From Gammaproteobacteria bacterium (lineage in GTDB: Bacteria; Pseudomonadota; Gammaproteobacteria; SZUA-229): DNA of 42,285 nt. The stretch spans positions 1-42,285 of the forward strand of contig WFOC01000108.1 of assembly GCA_015488295.1 (NCBI GenBank), given 5' to 3'. Below the pieces are notes generated by a model, which worked only from the letters and a program-made list of their open reading frames with translations, ran no database searches and was not told where the DNA came from. Numbering within the stretch: the first letter of the stretch is position 1; each line of letters opens with the position of its first letter. The position numbers were made by a program, and so were the translations under genes. Of this stretch, positions 1-9,345 are shown one piece after another.

Positions 1-19
1 CTAGTTGATTGTACAATAC

Positions 20-97
20 GTAGGGTGGGCACGTTTTTGTGCCCACGCGGCAAACATTGCTATATTCAGCGTGGGCGCAAAAACGTGCCCACCCTAC
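20..97. repeat. Palindromic intergenic repeat downstream of alaS (GTAGGGTGGGCACG family)
   Basis: Two 29-base arms (20-48 and 69-97) are inverted copies of each other with one mismatch, separated by 20 bases. Each arm also folds on itself (GTGGGCAC against GTGCCCAC). The element ends three bases before the alaS stop codon. Related sequence recurs at 16156-16181, 17285-17316 and 17343-17374, so this is a dispersed family rather than a gene-specific terminator; there is no T-run. It may still act as an mRNA 3'-end hairpin. Confidence 0.8.
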
Positions 98-99
98 AT

Positions 100-2724
100 T
101 TATAGCTGTTCCTGCAGCCAGCCCTTCGCTGCTTCCAGCGCCTTGGGTATCGCTGCCGGGTTCGAGCCACCTGCCTGCGCCATGTCCGGGCGACCACCAC
201 CCTTACCGCCAACTTCTGCAGCGGCGATATTGACCAGATCTCCAGCACGGATTTTTTTGATCAGGTCTTTGGTGACACCGGCTATCAGTTTTACCTTGCC
301 GCCTTCTTCGCTGGCCAGCACGATGGCTGCCGAGCCCAGTTTGTTTTTCAGCTGATCCAGCGTGTCGCGCAGAGTATTGCTGTCTGCACCTTCAAGCTTT
401 GCAGCCAGAATTTTTACGCCGCCGATGTCTTCGGCCTGGCTGGACAGATCACTGCCTGCCTGCGATGCCATTTTGCCTTTCAGCTGCGTCAGCTGCTTTT
501 CCTGCTCTTTGAGTTTCTGTATCAACTGCTCGACCTTGCTGTTGACTTCATCGCGACTGCTCTTGAGCAACTGCGCCAGTGAATCCAGCTGCTGCTCTTT
601 TTCTTCCACCCAGTTAACCGCCGCTTCACCGGTGACCGCTTCGATGCGGCGCACACCGGAAGCAATGCCGGTTTCTGCAGTGATTTTAAAGAAGCCGATA
701 TCACCGACGCGATCAACATGCACACCGCCGCATAATTCTGTGGAGAATTTATCATTGCCCATGCTGACCACGCGCACCACATCGTCGTATTTCTCACCAA
801 ACAGCGCCATCGCGCCGGAGGCTTTTGCCGCTTCCAGTTCCATCTCGGCGGCCGTCGCTTTGCTGTTGCCGCGAATCTGTGCGTTGACGATCTGCTCAAT
901 CTGTTTTAACTGTTCCTTGCTCACCGGTTCAAAATGAGAGAAATCAAAACGCAGCTTTTCAGCATCGACCAGCGAGCCTTTTTGCGAAACATGTTCGCCT
1001 AAAACCTGTTGCAGTGCTGCGTGCATTAAATGTGTAGCGGAATGGTTGCGGCTGATCGCCCTGCGATTTTCAAGATCAAATTCAGCGTTAAGCTCATCAC
1101 CTTTGCTGATCGAACCTTTTTGCACTTCGCCGATATGCAGGATGCTCTTGCCCTGCTTCTGCGTGTCTTGCACGATGAAAATCGCATTCGCTGAAGTCAG
1201 CACACCGGTGTCGCCAACCTGACCACCGGACTCGCCATAAAACGGTGTTTCGTCCAGCACGATAATTCCCTGCTGGCCTTCGCTTAACGTTTCAACCGGC
1301 TCGGCACCGGAAAACAGCTCGACCACCTTGCCATCCTGCTTCACCTGATCGTAACCAGTGAAAACACAGTCGCAGTCCACCTGCACATCTTTATTGTAAT
1401 CGACACCGAACTGGCTGGCGCTGCGACCACGTTCACGCTGCGCTTCCATGCAGGCTTCGAAACCGGCTTCGTCGATTTCCAGGCCGCGTTCACGTGCAAT
1501 ATCAGCGGTGAGGTCAACCGGAAAACCGTAGGTATCATAAAGTTTGAACAGGGTCTCGCCGGTGATGGTTTTGTCCTTTAATTGCTTGATGTCTTCTTCC
1601 AGAATTTTCATGCCGTGATCCAGGGTTTCGGCAAAACGCTCTTCTTCCATTTTCAGCAGGCGCTCGACATTGCTCTGCGCCCTGACCAGCTCGGGATAAG
1701 CCTCACCCATAACTTCCACCAGCGGCTGCACCAGCTTGTAGAAGAACAGGCCATCCATGCCCAGCTGATGACCGTGACGACAGGCGCGGCGGATGATGCG
1801 ACGCAGCACGTAACCGCGACCTTCATTGGACGGCATCACCTCGTCGACACACAAAAACGCACAGGAGCGAATGTGATCAGCGATAACACGCAGCGATTTG
1901 TTTTCCAGGTCACTGGTGTTGGTGGCTTTTGCTGCCGCCTTGATCAGGTGCTGAAACAGGTCGATGTCATAATTATTATGCACGCCCTGCAAAATCGCCG
2001 CCAGACGCTCCAGCCCCATGCCAGTATCCACCGATGGTGCCGGCAGCTTATTCATCTCGCCATCAGCGCTGCGGTTGTACTGCATGAACACCAGGTTCCA
2101 GATTTCGATATAACGGTCGCCATCTTCTTCCGGCGTACCCGGTGGGCCACCCCAGATGTCTTCGCCGTGGTCGTAAAAAATTTCGGTGCAGGGGCCGCAG
2201 GGGCCGGTGTCGCCCATGGCCCAGAAATTATCGCTGTCATATTTTTTACCGGGTTTGTCGCCGATACGACTAAAGCGTTCAGCGCTGACACCAACCGTGT
2301 TCAGCCAGATGTCTTCGGCTTCTTTATCATCAGCATAAACCGTGACCCAGAGTTTTTCCGCTGGCAGGCCGGCAACTTCAGTAAGAAATTCCCAGGCGTA
2401 TTTAATCGCATCTTCCTTGAAATAATCACCGAAGCTGAAGTTACCCAGCATCTCAAAGAAAGTGTGGTGTCGTGCGGTGTAGCCAACGTTTTCCAGATCG
2501 TTGTGTTTACCGCCAGCACGTACGCAACGCTGGCTGGAGGTGGCGCGTGTGTAAGGGCGTTTATCGCGGCCAAGGAACACGTCCTTGAACTGCACCATGC
2601 CGGCATTGGTAAACAACAAGGTCGGGTCATTGCCGGGCACCAGCGAGCTGCTGGCGACCACCTCGTGGCCTTTGTCTTTGAAGAATGTGAGGAATGCCTG
2701 CCTTAATTCTGCGCTTGTTTTCAT
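100..2724 (-). CDS. alaS: Alanine--tRNA ligase
   Basis: Charges tRNA-Ala with alanine in the cytoplasm and clears misacylated Ser/Gly through its editing domain. The 874-residue product matches the family's usual length (about 875). Visible landmarks: class II synthetase motif 2 region [15 protein letters not shown] at residues 86-100; the arginine-rich stretch [16 protein letters not shown] in the tRNA-recognition region; the editing-domain zinc ligands in SATHLMHA (about 560-570) and CGGVHV (about 665-670); a coiled-coil stretch and the C-terminal C-Ala domain ending with [12 protein letters not shown]. The reading frame stays open 26 codons further upstream, but the ATG at 2724 begins [11 protein letters not shown], the conserved family start. 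It lies downstream of recX and recA on the same strand, the order seen in many gammaproteobacteria. Identity is secure. Confidence 0.97.
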   Translation of the reverse strand: MKTSAELRQAFLTFFKDKGHEVVASSSLVPGNDPTLLFTNAGMVQFKDVFLGRDKRPYTRATSSQRCVRAGGKHNDLENVGYTARHHTFFEMLGNFSFGDYFKEDAIKYAWEFLTEVAGLPAEKLWVTVYADDKEAEDIWLNTVGVSAERFSRIGDKPGKKYDSDNFWAMGDTGPCGPCTEIFYDHGEDIWGGPPGTPEEDGDRYIEIWNLVFMQYNRSADGEMNKLPAPSVDTGMGLERLAAILQGVHNNYDIDLFQHLIKAAAKATNTSDLENKSLRVIADHIRSCAFLCVDEVMPSNEGRGYVLRRIIRRACRHGHQLGMDGLFFYKLVQPLVEVMGEAYPELVRAQSNVERLLKMEEERFAETLDHGMKILEEDIKQLKDKTITGETLFKLYDTYGFPVDLTADIARERGLEIDEAGFEACMEAQRERGRSASQFGVDYNKDVQVDCDCVFTGYDQVKQDGKVVELFSGAEPVETLSEGQQGIIVLDETPFYGESGGQVGDTGVLTSANAIFIVQDTQKQGKSILHIGEVQKGSISKGDELNAEFDLENRRAISRNHSATHLMHAALQQVLGEHVSQKGSLVDAEKLRFDFSHFEPVSKEQLKQIEQIVNAQIRGNSKATAAEMELEAAKASGAMALFGEKYDDVVRVVSMGNDKFSTELCGGVHVDRVGDIGFFKITAETGIASGVRRIEAVTGEAAVNWVEEKEQQLDSLAQLLKSSRDEVNSKVEQLIQKLKEQEKQLTQLKGKMASQAGSDLSSQAEDIGGVKILAAKLEGADSNTLRDTLDQLKNKLGSAAIVLASEEGGKVKLIAGVTKDLIKKIRAGDLVNIAAAEVGGKGGGRPDMAQAGGSNPAAIPKALEAAKGWLQEQL

Positions 2725-2770
2725 AAAATATTTTACTTTAAATAAACTAAATAACTTATTGATAATATAT

Positions 2771-2850
2771 GGTTTCGTAGGTCGGGCATTGCCCGACAAC
2801 ACGTGCTAATGTATTTACGAAACAGCGGGCAATGCCCGCCCTACAAAACC
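2771..2850. repeat. Palindromic repeat between recX and alaS
   Basis: Arms of about 25 bases (2771-2795 and 2826-2850) are inverted repeats with a few mismatches; the core is CGGGCATTGCCCG on one side and CGGGCAATGCCCG on the other, each nearly self-complementary. It fills most of the recX-alaS gap and probably forms a hairpin in a recA-recX-alaS transcript. No T-run follows, so it is a dispersed-repeat candidate rather than a clear terminator. Confidence 0.75.
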
Positions 2851-2865
2851 AACTTTGTTGATAAC

Positions 2866-3291
2866 TTAACTAACGACTTGATATATCTGATCAAGCGGAA
2901 AACCGCGATACTGCAAAAACCGAATACGTTTTGCTTTATCACTATAATCCGCGATTGCCTTGTTCCTGTATTTTTTCTGGTACTGCTGCACCAGCGTCTG
3001 CTGCCAGGCAGCATCATCGGCACGCAAATATTCATCAACGATACACTCATCCACACCGCGCTCACTCAGCTCCATGGCAATGCGAATCGGGCCGAAACCT
3101 TTAAGCTGCCGCATGCGGATGTAGGCTTCGGCAAATCGCTCGTCAGATAACCAGCCACCCTGTTGCAACTCAGTAATTGCCTGTACGATTTCTGCTTCAT
3201 CAAAATCACGTTTTTGCAGCTTGTCACGAATCTCGAACGCGGAATGTTCGCGCCGGGATAATAATCTCACTGCGACGGATTTTGCACTCAA
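2866..3291 (-). CDS. recX: Regulatory protein RecX
   Basis: Small helical protein that binds RecA filaments and limits recombinase and coprotease activity. The 141 residues show the three tandem three-helix repeats of RecX: an N-terminal RREHSAFEIRDKL segment, the central GGWLSDERFAEAYIRMRQLKGFGPIRIAMEL segment (about 46-77) and a C-terminal KRIRFLQYRGFPLDQI. Length is typical. The only reasonable upstream start in frame is a TTG at 3291 with a weak AGAG-type ribosome site, which would keep RecX below RecA levels. It lies about 230 bases downstream of recA with a palindromic repeat between, so it is probably expressed by readthrough. The exact start is less certain than the identity. Confidence 0.9.
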   Translation of the reverse strand: MSAKSVAVRLLSRREHSAFEIRDKLQKRDFDEAEIVQAITELQQGGWLSDERFAEAYIRMRQLKGFGPIRIAMELSERGVDECIVDEYLRADDAAWQQTLVQQYQKKYRNKAIADYSDKAKRIRFLQYRGFPLDQIYQVVS

Positions 3292-3364
3292 GATTTAATA
3301 CTCTAATATGCCGGATTGATGCAAGCTCTATATCACCAAAAGGTCTTCTTACTGCCAGGAGGGG

Positions 3365-3486
3365 AAGTTGGCAGTTTGCAGTTGGCAGTCGGCAGTTATC
3401 AGTTAAAAACTAAAGAACCTGAAAGCCCCGTAATTGCAGCATAAGCATAGATTTTGCTTTTACTGCCAACTGCAAACTGCCAACTT
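3365..3486. repeat. GTTGGCAGTTTGCAGT-family palindromic repeat, copy A
   Basis: Perfect 25-base inverted repeats at 3365-3389 and 3462-3486 flank a core of about 70 bases. Related copies lie at 9244-9341, 11056-11423 and 35732-35820, always between genes and always with internally repetitive GGCAGT/CAGTT units. No protein is encoded. The features are those of a MITE-like dispersed element that cannot move by itself. It separates recA from recX. Confidence 0.85.
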
Positions 3487-3522
3487 CGCCTTTGACTCAA
3501 TCACCGCCAGCCAGAAACTACC

Positions 3523-4578
3523 CTACGCCTCTTCCAGCACACCCTCTTCAACCGCAGCCAACTCCGCTTCTTCAGCGCTGGATTTTGGTTTGGCCAGTAA
3601 CTTGTCACGCAGGGTCTGCTCGATGGTCGCTGCAATATCAGGATTGTCTTTCAGGAAAACACGCACTTTCTCTTTACCCTGGCCGATCTTGTCACCATTG
3701 TAGCTGTACCATGCACCGGCTTTTTCGATCAGCTTGTGCTCGACACCCAGGTCGATCAGCTCGCCTTCGCGGGAAATGCCCTGACCATAAAGAATCTCGA
3801 AGTGCGCCAGTTTGAACGGCGGTGCCACTTTGTTTTTAACCACTTTGACCTTGGTCTCGTTACCGACGATCTCATCACCTTTCTTGATCGCGCCGATGCG
3901 GCGGATATCCAGACGAACAGAGGAGTAGAATTTAAGTGCGTTACCGCCGGTGGTGGTTTCCGGGCTGCCGAACATGACACCGATCTTCATACGAATCTGG
4001 TTAATGAAAATTACCAGCGTGTTGGAACGTTTGATGTTGCCGGTCAGTTTACGCAGCGCCTGTGACATCAGACGTGCCTGCAAGCCCATGTGTGAATCGC
4101 CCATGTCGCCTTCGATTTCTGCCTTTGGTGTCAGCGCAGCGACCGAGTCGATAACGACGATATCCACCGCGCCTGAACGTACCAGCATGTCAGTAATTTC
4201 CAGTGCTTGCTCACCGGTGTCCGGCTGCGAGACCAGTAACTCATCGATGTCGACACCCAGTTTTCCAGCGTATTCCGGATCAAGCGCGTGCTCGGCATCA
4301 ACAAATGCGGCGGTGCCGCCGGCTTTTTGCATCTCTGCGATGACGTGCAGAGTCAGTGTTGTTTTACCGGATGATTCCGGGCCATAAATCTCAATCACGC
4401 GGCCCTTGGGTAAACCGCCTATGCCGAGGGCGATATCAAGATTAATTGAACCGGTTGAAACAGTTTCAACGTTGGGGATAGCCCCGTCGTCGCCCATACG
4501 CATGACAGATCCTTTGCCGAATTGACGCTCAATTTGAGATAAAGCGGCAGCCAGTGCCTTCTTACGATTGTCGTCCAT
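3523..4578 (-). CDS. recA: Recombinase RecA
   Basis: ATP-dependent strand-exchange protein and coprotease of the SOS response. 351 residues, normal length. The P-loop GPESSGKT is at residues 66-73; the Walker B-type [11 protein letters not shown], the MAW-type substitute segment and the DNA-binding loop region [22 protein letters not shown] are intact, followed by an acidic C-terminus rich in Glu and Ala. The frame is open 22 codons further upstream, but the ATG at 4578 begins [13 protein letters not shown] like other RecA proteins and has GAGGAG seven bases before it. The neighbours pncC and mutS upstream and recX and alaS downstream fit the classical cluster. No canonical CTGT-N8-ACAG LexA box is visible in the 178-base upstream gap. 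Confidence 0.98.
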   Translation of the reverse strand: MDDNRKKALAAALSQIERQFGKGSVMRMGDDGAIPNVETVSTGSINLDIALGIGGLPKGRVIEIYGPESSGKTTLTLHVIAEMQKAGGTAAFVDAEHALDPEYAGKLGVDIDELLVSQPDTGEQALEITDMLVRSGAVDIVVIDSVAALTPKAEIEGDMGDSHMGLQARLMSQALRKLTGNIKRSNTLVIFINQIRMKIGVMFGSPETTTGGNALKFYSSVRLDIRRIGAIKKGDEIVGNETKVKVVKNKVAPPFKLAHFEILYGQGISREGELIDLGVEHKLIEKAGAWYSYNGDKIGQGKEKVRVFLKDNPDIAATIEQTLRDKLLAKPKSSAEEAELAAVEEGVLEEA

Positions 4579-4755
4579 TAAAAACTCCTCTGATAGTATT
4601 TGTTGTTGTCTTGGATAGCTCGAATGATTATCACATAGATGCATGTCAGCAGATAGTCCTCAGCCCTTGAAAATGACAGATTTTTTTACCTGAAGCAGGC
4701 CGCTAAACAGGATAAACTACGCCACCGTACGACACCGCTTTTTTATGCACATCCC

Positions 4756-5136
4756 ATGACAACAAAAACCCTGTTCTCCATCATCGAGTCTTCTGCTCAC
4801 CCAAATTTTACCGCACTGTATCACTCACTCGGCATCGAGGAAAAAAAGATCAGCTCAATGCGAAAAGCTATCGCTGCTCTAAAAAAACAACAGCCGGATT
4901 TCATCGTGGCAGAATTTTTTTACGGCTACGGCAACAACTACGCCGGGGTGAACATCAGCAATCTGGACGTGCTGTTATACAGCCTGCAAAAATATTCCGC
5001 GCAGACCCGGGTGATTGTGCTGGTCGATAAAGACGAGTTTCAGCATGTTGACAAATTAAATGAAATCATTAAGTTGCACGATGTTTTTAAATTTCCTGTT
5101 AGCAAGGAACAGATACAAAAATCACTAACCCGATAG
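4756..5136 (+). CDS. Degenerate receiver-like (CheY-fold) hypothetical protein
   Basis: I do not recognise a named gene. The 126 residues alternate hydrophobic strands and helices in the order expected of a receiver domain: FSIIES near the N-terminus, PDFIVAEFF (about 50-58), TRVIVLVDKDEF (about 89-100) and DVFKFPVSKEQI near the end, which resembles the lysine-containing fifth strand of response regulators. At the usual phospho-acceptor position the sequence reads AEFF, so Glu or nothing replaces the Asp, suggesting a pseudo-receiver that is not phosphorylated. There is no output domain. No strong ribosome site precedes the ATG. It is divergent from recA and convergent with pncC, six bases from its stop. 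A non-receiver alpha/beta fold remains possible. Confidence 0.7.
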   Translation: MTTKTLFSIIESSAHPNFTALYHSLGIEEKKISSMRKAIAALKKQQPDFIVAEFFYGYGNNYAGVNISNLDVLLYSLQKYSAQTRVIVLVDKDEFQHVDKLNEIIKLHDVFKFPVSKEQIQKSLTR

Positions 5137-5142
5137 ACTCGA

Positions 5143-5646
5143 TCAATCACAGACCAGCAAATCCAGCAAGCAGTTCAACGCCTGTTTAATCGACTGCTTG
5201 CGCACATCTTCACGATCACCATCAAAATGAAATGACCTGGCATGCACCGATTTACCGCGCTTGCCCCAGCTCAACCAGACCAGCCCAACCGGCTTATCTT
5301 CACTGCCGCCACCGGGGCCGGCGATGCCACTGACACTCACAGCAACATCTGCATCAGTATGTGAAAACAGACCGTCAGATAGTTCCAGCACAGTCTCGCC
5401 ACTAACCGCGCCAAACTCTTTTAAAACATTTTCATCAACACCCAGCAAACTGTGTTTGGCCTCGTTGCTGTAGCAGACCACCGAGCCGGTAAACCAGGCC
5501 GAGCTACCGGGAATATCTGTAATGATTTTTGCCAGCCAGCCACCGGTACAGGATTCTGCCGAAGCCAGTTTCAAACCCTTGCCCGTCATACACTCACCCA
5601 GTTGTTCGGCGAGGTCTCTCAATGCCTGTTCGCTTACCTGTTGCAC
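5143..5646 (-). CDS. pncC: Nicotinamide-nucleotide amidohydrolase PncC (CinA C-terminal domain type)
   Basis: Deamidates nicotinamide mononucleotide to nicotinate mononucleotide in NAD recycling. The product is a stand-alone CinA C-terminal domain: LASAESCTGGWLAKIITD near the N-terminus (catalytic Ser region), GSVVCYSNEAK, and VSVSGIAGPGGGSEDKPVG in the second half. I place the start at the GTG at 5646 because GGGA lies five bases upstream and it gives the usual short lead-in before the SESCTGG block; a TTG at 5670 would add eight residues but has no ribosome site. The gene sits between mutS (divergent) and recA, its normal gammaproteobacterial position, often described as the cinA/ygaD gene. 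Confidence 0.92.
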   Translation of the reverse strand: MQQVSEQALRDLAEQLGECMTGKGLKLASAESCTGGWLAKIITDIPGSSAWFTGSVVCYSNEAKHSLLGVDENVLKEFGAVSGETVLELSDGLFSHTDADVAVSVSGIAGPGGGSEDKPVGLVWLSWGKRGKSVHARSFHFDGDREDVRKQSIKQALNCLLDLLVCD

Positions 5647-5737
5647 GATATTCCCGTTGTTGAATTTCAAAAAATAGTCGCCGTACTATATATGACAGGA
5701 TGCCAATGCACTAGCAAATCTTGTAGACTAAGCGCCT

Positions 5738-8329
5738 ATGACCACGGCCACTGCAAACAAAAAAAATAACAAAGACAGCACCACTCACACGCCGATGATG
5801 CAGCAATATCTGCGCATCAAGGCCGACCATCCGACCACCCTGCTGTTCTATCGCATGGGGGATTTTTACGAGCTGTTTTTTGATGACGCGAAGAAGGCGG
5901 CGAAAATTCTCGACATCACGCTAACCGCGCGCGGCCAGTCTGCCGGCAAACCAATCCCGATGGCGGGCATTCCCTATCACGCGGCAGACAACTATCTGGC
6001 CCGCCTGATCAAACACGGCGAATCGGTCGCTATCTGCGAACAGATCAGCAAACCCGGTGAAGGCAAAGGCCCGGTGAAACGCGAGGTGAAACGCATCGTC
6101 ACCCCCGGCACGGTCACCGAAGAAGCGCTGCTTGATGAGCGCAAGGATAACCTGCTGGTGTGCGTGCATTTTCAGAATGGTGTCTACGGCCTGGCGGCGC
6201 TGAATATCACTTCCGGTCGCTTCAATGTGTGCGAGATCAAACACAAGGCGCAGCTGTACGCCGAGCTGGAACGCCTGCAGGCGGTGGAAATTTTACTGGC
6301 GGAAGACACGCCACTGTATGATGAATTTCGCAACACGCTGAACAACAACATCAGCCTGCGCCAGCAACCGCCGTGGTGGTTTGACCTGGACAGCGCCAAC
6401 CGCATTCTCAACAAGCAGTTCGGTACCAAAGACCTGTCCGGTTTTGGTTGCGAAGACCTGAACACCGCAGTAATGGCCGCCGGCTGTTTGCTGCAATACA
6501 CGCAGGATACACAGCGCGCTGCGCTACCGCACATTTCCGGCCTGCACGTAGAAAACACCGACGATGTTATCGTGCTCGATGCCGCCAGCCGGCGTAATCT
6601 GGAAATCGAAATTAACCTGTCGGGCACCAGTGACAACACGCTGGCCTCAGTCATCGACCGCACCACCACCAGCATGGGCAGCCGCTGTTTACGCCGCTGG
6701 CTGCATTCGCCGCTGCGCAACCGCGAACTGCTGACGCAACGCCACCAGGCCATCGGGGAACTGCTGAACATCCAGCTCACTTCTGACATCCAGTTCTGCT
6801 TGAATTCCATCGGCGACATCGAACGCATCATGAGCCGCCTCGCCCTGCTCTCGGCGCGACCTCGCGATCTGGAAACACTGAAAAATTCGCTGGCGGTATT
6901 GCCCGAATTACAGAATCTGTTGCAGCAGTGCCACGCACCCTTCCTGAAAAATCTGTCAACCAGCATCACCACGCATCCGCAGATCGTCGAACTGCTGAGT
7001 GATGCCATCTGCGAAAACCCGCCTGTACTGATCCGCGACGGTGGTTTTATCGCTGCCGGTTACAATAAAGAACTCGACGAACTGCGCGCCCTCAGTAAAA
7101 ACGCCAACGCCTTTCTGGAAGAACTGGAAATTCGTGAGCGTGAAGAAACCGGCATCAAAACTCTGAAGGTAAATTACAACCGGGTACACGGTTTTTATAT
7201 CGAGATCAGCCGACTGCATTCAGAAAACGTACCAGCGCATTACACCCGCAAGCAAACACTGAAAACCACCGAGCGTTTCATCACCGATGAATTAAAGCAA
7301 TACGAAGACAAAGTTTTAAGCGCCAAAGAACGTGCGCTGGCACTGGAAAAATCCATCTACGATGACCTGCTGCAACAGCTGCAAGATTTTTTACAGCCAC
7401 TGAAAACCTGCGCCGCTGCCATCGCCGAACTCGACAGCATCTGCTGCCTGAGCGAACGTGCGCAAACGCTGGACTACCGCTGCCCGGAACTGACAGAAAA
7501 ATCTGGCATCAACATCAAGCAGGGTCGTCACCCCGTGGTCGAACGCGTGGTCGACGAGCACTTCGTACCCAACGACACATTATTAAGTGACAGCAAACGC
7601 ATGAGCATCATCACCGGCCCCAACATGGGCGGTAAATCGACCTACATGCGCCAGACCGCGCTCATCGTTCTGCTCGCCTACATCGGCAGTTACGTGCCGG
7701 CGGAAAGCGCGACCATCGGGCCGATTGATCGCATCTATACCCGCATCGGTGCCTCGGATGATCTCGCCAGCGGCCGCTCGACCTTCATGGTGGAAATGAC
7801 CGAGGCCGCCAACATCCTCAACAATGCCACGGAGAATTCGCTGGTATTGATGGACGAAATCGGTCGCGGCACCAGCACCTTTGACGGCCTGTCACTGGCC
7901 TGGGCCTGCGCTTATCATCTCAGCACGGTGAACAAATCCTACACCCTGTTCGCCACCCACTATTTCGAGATCACCGCGCTGCCCGACGAGATACGCGGCA
8001 TCAACAACATCCATATCAACGCGGTGGAACACGGTGAGAAAATCGTTTTTCTGCACAGCGTCAAACCCGGCCCCGCCAGCCAGAGTTATGGTTTGCAAGT
8101 GGCACAACTCGCCGGCGTACCCGCCGATGTCATCAAACTGGCCAAACACAAACTGGTAGAACTGGAAAACCAGGCGATCAGCAGCCATCACGAAACCGGC
8201 CAGTTCGAAATGTTCAGCGACCGGCCGCACCCGGTCATCGAACAATTACAGGATATGGATGTCGACAGTTTAAGTCCGAAAGCGGCACTGGACCTGCTGT
8301 ACCGTCTGAAAAAGGATGTTGAAAAATAA
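5738..8329 (+). CDS. mutS: DNA mismatch repair protein MutS
   Basis: Recognises mispairs and small loops and starts mismatch repair with MutL. 863 residues, close to the E. coli length of 853. The mismatch-contacting F-x-E motif is in GDFYELF (F43, E45); the connector, core and clamp domains follow; the ATPase carries the P-loop GPNMGGKS at about 626-633, the signature region [14 protein letters not shown], Walker [17 protein letters not shown] and the FATHYFE switch. The C-terminus contains a QFEMF segment like the beta-clamp binding motif of MutS and a terminal tetramerisation helix. The chosen ATG gives the [14 protein letters not shown] alignment expected of the family; a ribosome site is not obvious. 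nadK follows after 39 bases. Confidence 0.98.
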   Translation: MTTATANKKNNKDSTTHTPMMQQYLRIKADHPTTLLFYRMGDFYELFFDDAKKAAKILDITLTARGQSAGKPIPMAGIPYHAADNYLARLIKHGESVAICEQISKPGEGKGPVKREVKRIVTPGTVTEEALLDERKDNLLVCVHFQNGVYGLAALNITSGRFNVCEIKHKAQLYAELERLQAVEILLAEDTPLYDEFRNTLNNNISLRQQPPWWFDLDSANRILNKQFGTKDLSGFGCEDLNTAVMAAGCLLQYTQDTQRAALPHISGLHVENTDDVIVLDAASRRNLEIEINLSGTSDNTLASVIDRTTTSMGSRCLRRWLHSPLRNRELLTQRHQAIGELLNIQLTSDIQFCLNSIGDIERIMSRLALLSARPRDLETLKNSLAVLPELQNLLQQCHAPFLKNLSTSITTHPQIVELLSDAICENPPVLIRDGGFIAAGYNKELDELRALSKNANAFLEELEIREREETGIKTLKVNYNRVHGFYIEISRLHSENVPAHYTRKQTLKTTERFITDELKQYEDKVLSAKERALALEKSIYDDLLQQLQDFLQPLKTCAAAIAELDSICCLSERAQTLDYRCPELTEKSGINIKQGRHPVVERVVDEHFVPNDTLLSDSKRMSIITGPNMGGKSTYMRQTALIVLLAYIGSYVPAESATIGPIDRIYTRIGASDDLASGRSTFMVEMTEAANILNNATENSLVLMDEIGRGTSTFDGLSLAWACAYHLSTVNKSYTLFATHYFEITALPDEIRGINNIHINAVEHGEKIVFLHSVKPGPASQSYGLQVAQLAGVPADVIKLAKHKLVELENQAISSHHETGQFEMFSDRPHPVIEQLQDMDVDSLSPKAALDLLYRLKKDVEK

Positions 8330-8368
8330 TGAAGCACAGTGTTAGTGTAAGGCAATGGAAATTCCAGC

Positions 8369-9241
8369 ATGAAATTTAATACCATCGGCATCATCACCAA
8401 GCCACAGGCGGAAACCGCAAGAAAAACGCTGCAATCGCTGTTCGAATTTTTAAGCGACAAAGACTGCAAGGTGCTGGTCGATGAATCGATACCCGATGCC
8501 ATCAACACTTTCAATTTTGAAAAAGTCAGCCGCGAACAAATCGGCGAACGCTGTGAACTGGCCATCGTGGTTGGCGGTGACGGCACCATTCTAAATGCCG
8601 TACGCTCACTGGCGCATGCGCAGGTGCCACTGCTCGGCGTTAACGTTGGTCGCCTGGGTTTTCTTGCCGACATTTCCCCGGATGAACTTGAGTCATCGCT
8701 GGAAGACATTCTCAACGGCTCCTACCGTGAAGAACAACGCTTCCTGCTGGAGATGCAGGTCATCCGGGACAACAAGGTTATCTTCGAAGGCGATGCCTTT
8801 AACGATGTGGTGGTTCACATCCGCGATGTCGCACGCATGATCGAATTCGAAACACGCATCAACGATGAATTCGTCAATCACCAACGCGCCGATGGCATTG
8901 TTATCTCGACACCGACCGGCTCGACCGCTTACGCACTGTCATCCGGCGGGCCATTATTATATGCCACGCTGGATGCCATCACCCTGGTGCCGATTTCACC
9001 ACACACATTAAGCAGCCGGCCACTGGTGGTCGATGCCGATTCAAAAATCGACGTGCTGGTTTGCAATACCAAGGAAGGCATCGCGCAGGCAACCTGCGAT
9101 GGTCACCTGTCAACCGACGTGCATGTGGGTGACCATATAAAAGTCAAACGCAAAGAAAACAAGATAACGTTGCTGCATCCGAAGCAACATAATTATTTTG
9201 AAATACTGCGCGCCAAGTTGCACTGGAGTGAACATAGTTAA
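8369..9241 (+). CDS. nadK: NAD kinase
   Basis: Phosphorylates NAD to NADP using ATP. 290 residues, typical for the bacterial family. The nucleotide-binding GGDGT motif is at residues 69-73, followed by LGVNVGRLGFLAD and the second conserved block DGIVISTPTGSTAYALSSGG, then LVPISPHTLSSRPLV. The C-terminal HPKQHNYFEILRAKL matches the family end. It lies 39 bases behind mutS and before recN; nadK-recN adjacency is a known gammaproteobacterial arrangement. Identity is secure. Confidence 0.97.
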   Translation: MKFNTIGIITKPQAETARKTLQSLFEFLSDKDCKVLVDESIPDAINTFNFEKVSREQIGERCELAIVVGGDGTILNAVRSLAHAQVPLLGVNVGRLGFLADISPDELESSLEDILNGSYREEQRFLLEMQVIRDNKVIFEGDAFNDVVVHIRDVARMIEFETRINDEFVNHQRADGIVISTPTGSTAYALSSGGPLLYATLDAITLVPISPHTLSSRPLVVDADSKIDVLVCNTKEGIAQATCDGHLSTDVHVGDHIKVKRKENKITLLHPKQHNYFEILRAKLHWSEHS

Positions 9242-9243
9242 AG

Positions 9244-9341
9244 AAAGTTTGCAGTTATCAGTTGGCAGTTTTAAGTTAAAAACAAAAACGACTGCTTCTT
9301 CGCTTTTAACTGCAAACTGATAACTGCCGACTGAAAACTTT
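9244..9341. repeat. GGCAGT/CAGTT-family palindromic repeat, copy B, filling the recN leader
   Basis: The whole nadK-recN gap is this element: an AAAGTTTGCAGTTATCAGTT-type left arm from 9244 and a complementary right arm ending at 9341, four bases before the recN start codon. It belongs to the family also seen at 3365, 11056 and 35732. It leaves no room for a separate recN promoter, LexA box or Shine-Dalgarno sequence. Confidence 0.8.
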
Positions 9342-9345
9342 TATT

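Noticed and set aside
1582-2706. Long plus-strand open frame opposite alaS (374 codons)
   Set aside because: It is the antisense of a well-conserved alaS; its composition is His/Phe/Val-rich with no recognisable domain.
3365-3486. Repeats considered as a CRISPR array
   Set aside because: The units are inverted, not regularly spaced direct repeats with unique spacers, and no cas gene is present.
4633-4646. ACAT-N6-ATGT as a definite recA operator
   Set aside because: Only four paired bases per side; this can occur by chance and matches no known LexA motif.
6184-7008. Minus-strand open frame opposite mutS (274 codons)
   Set aside because: Ser/Arg-rich antisense of a conserved gene with no ribosome site or domain.
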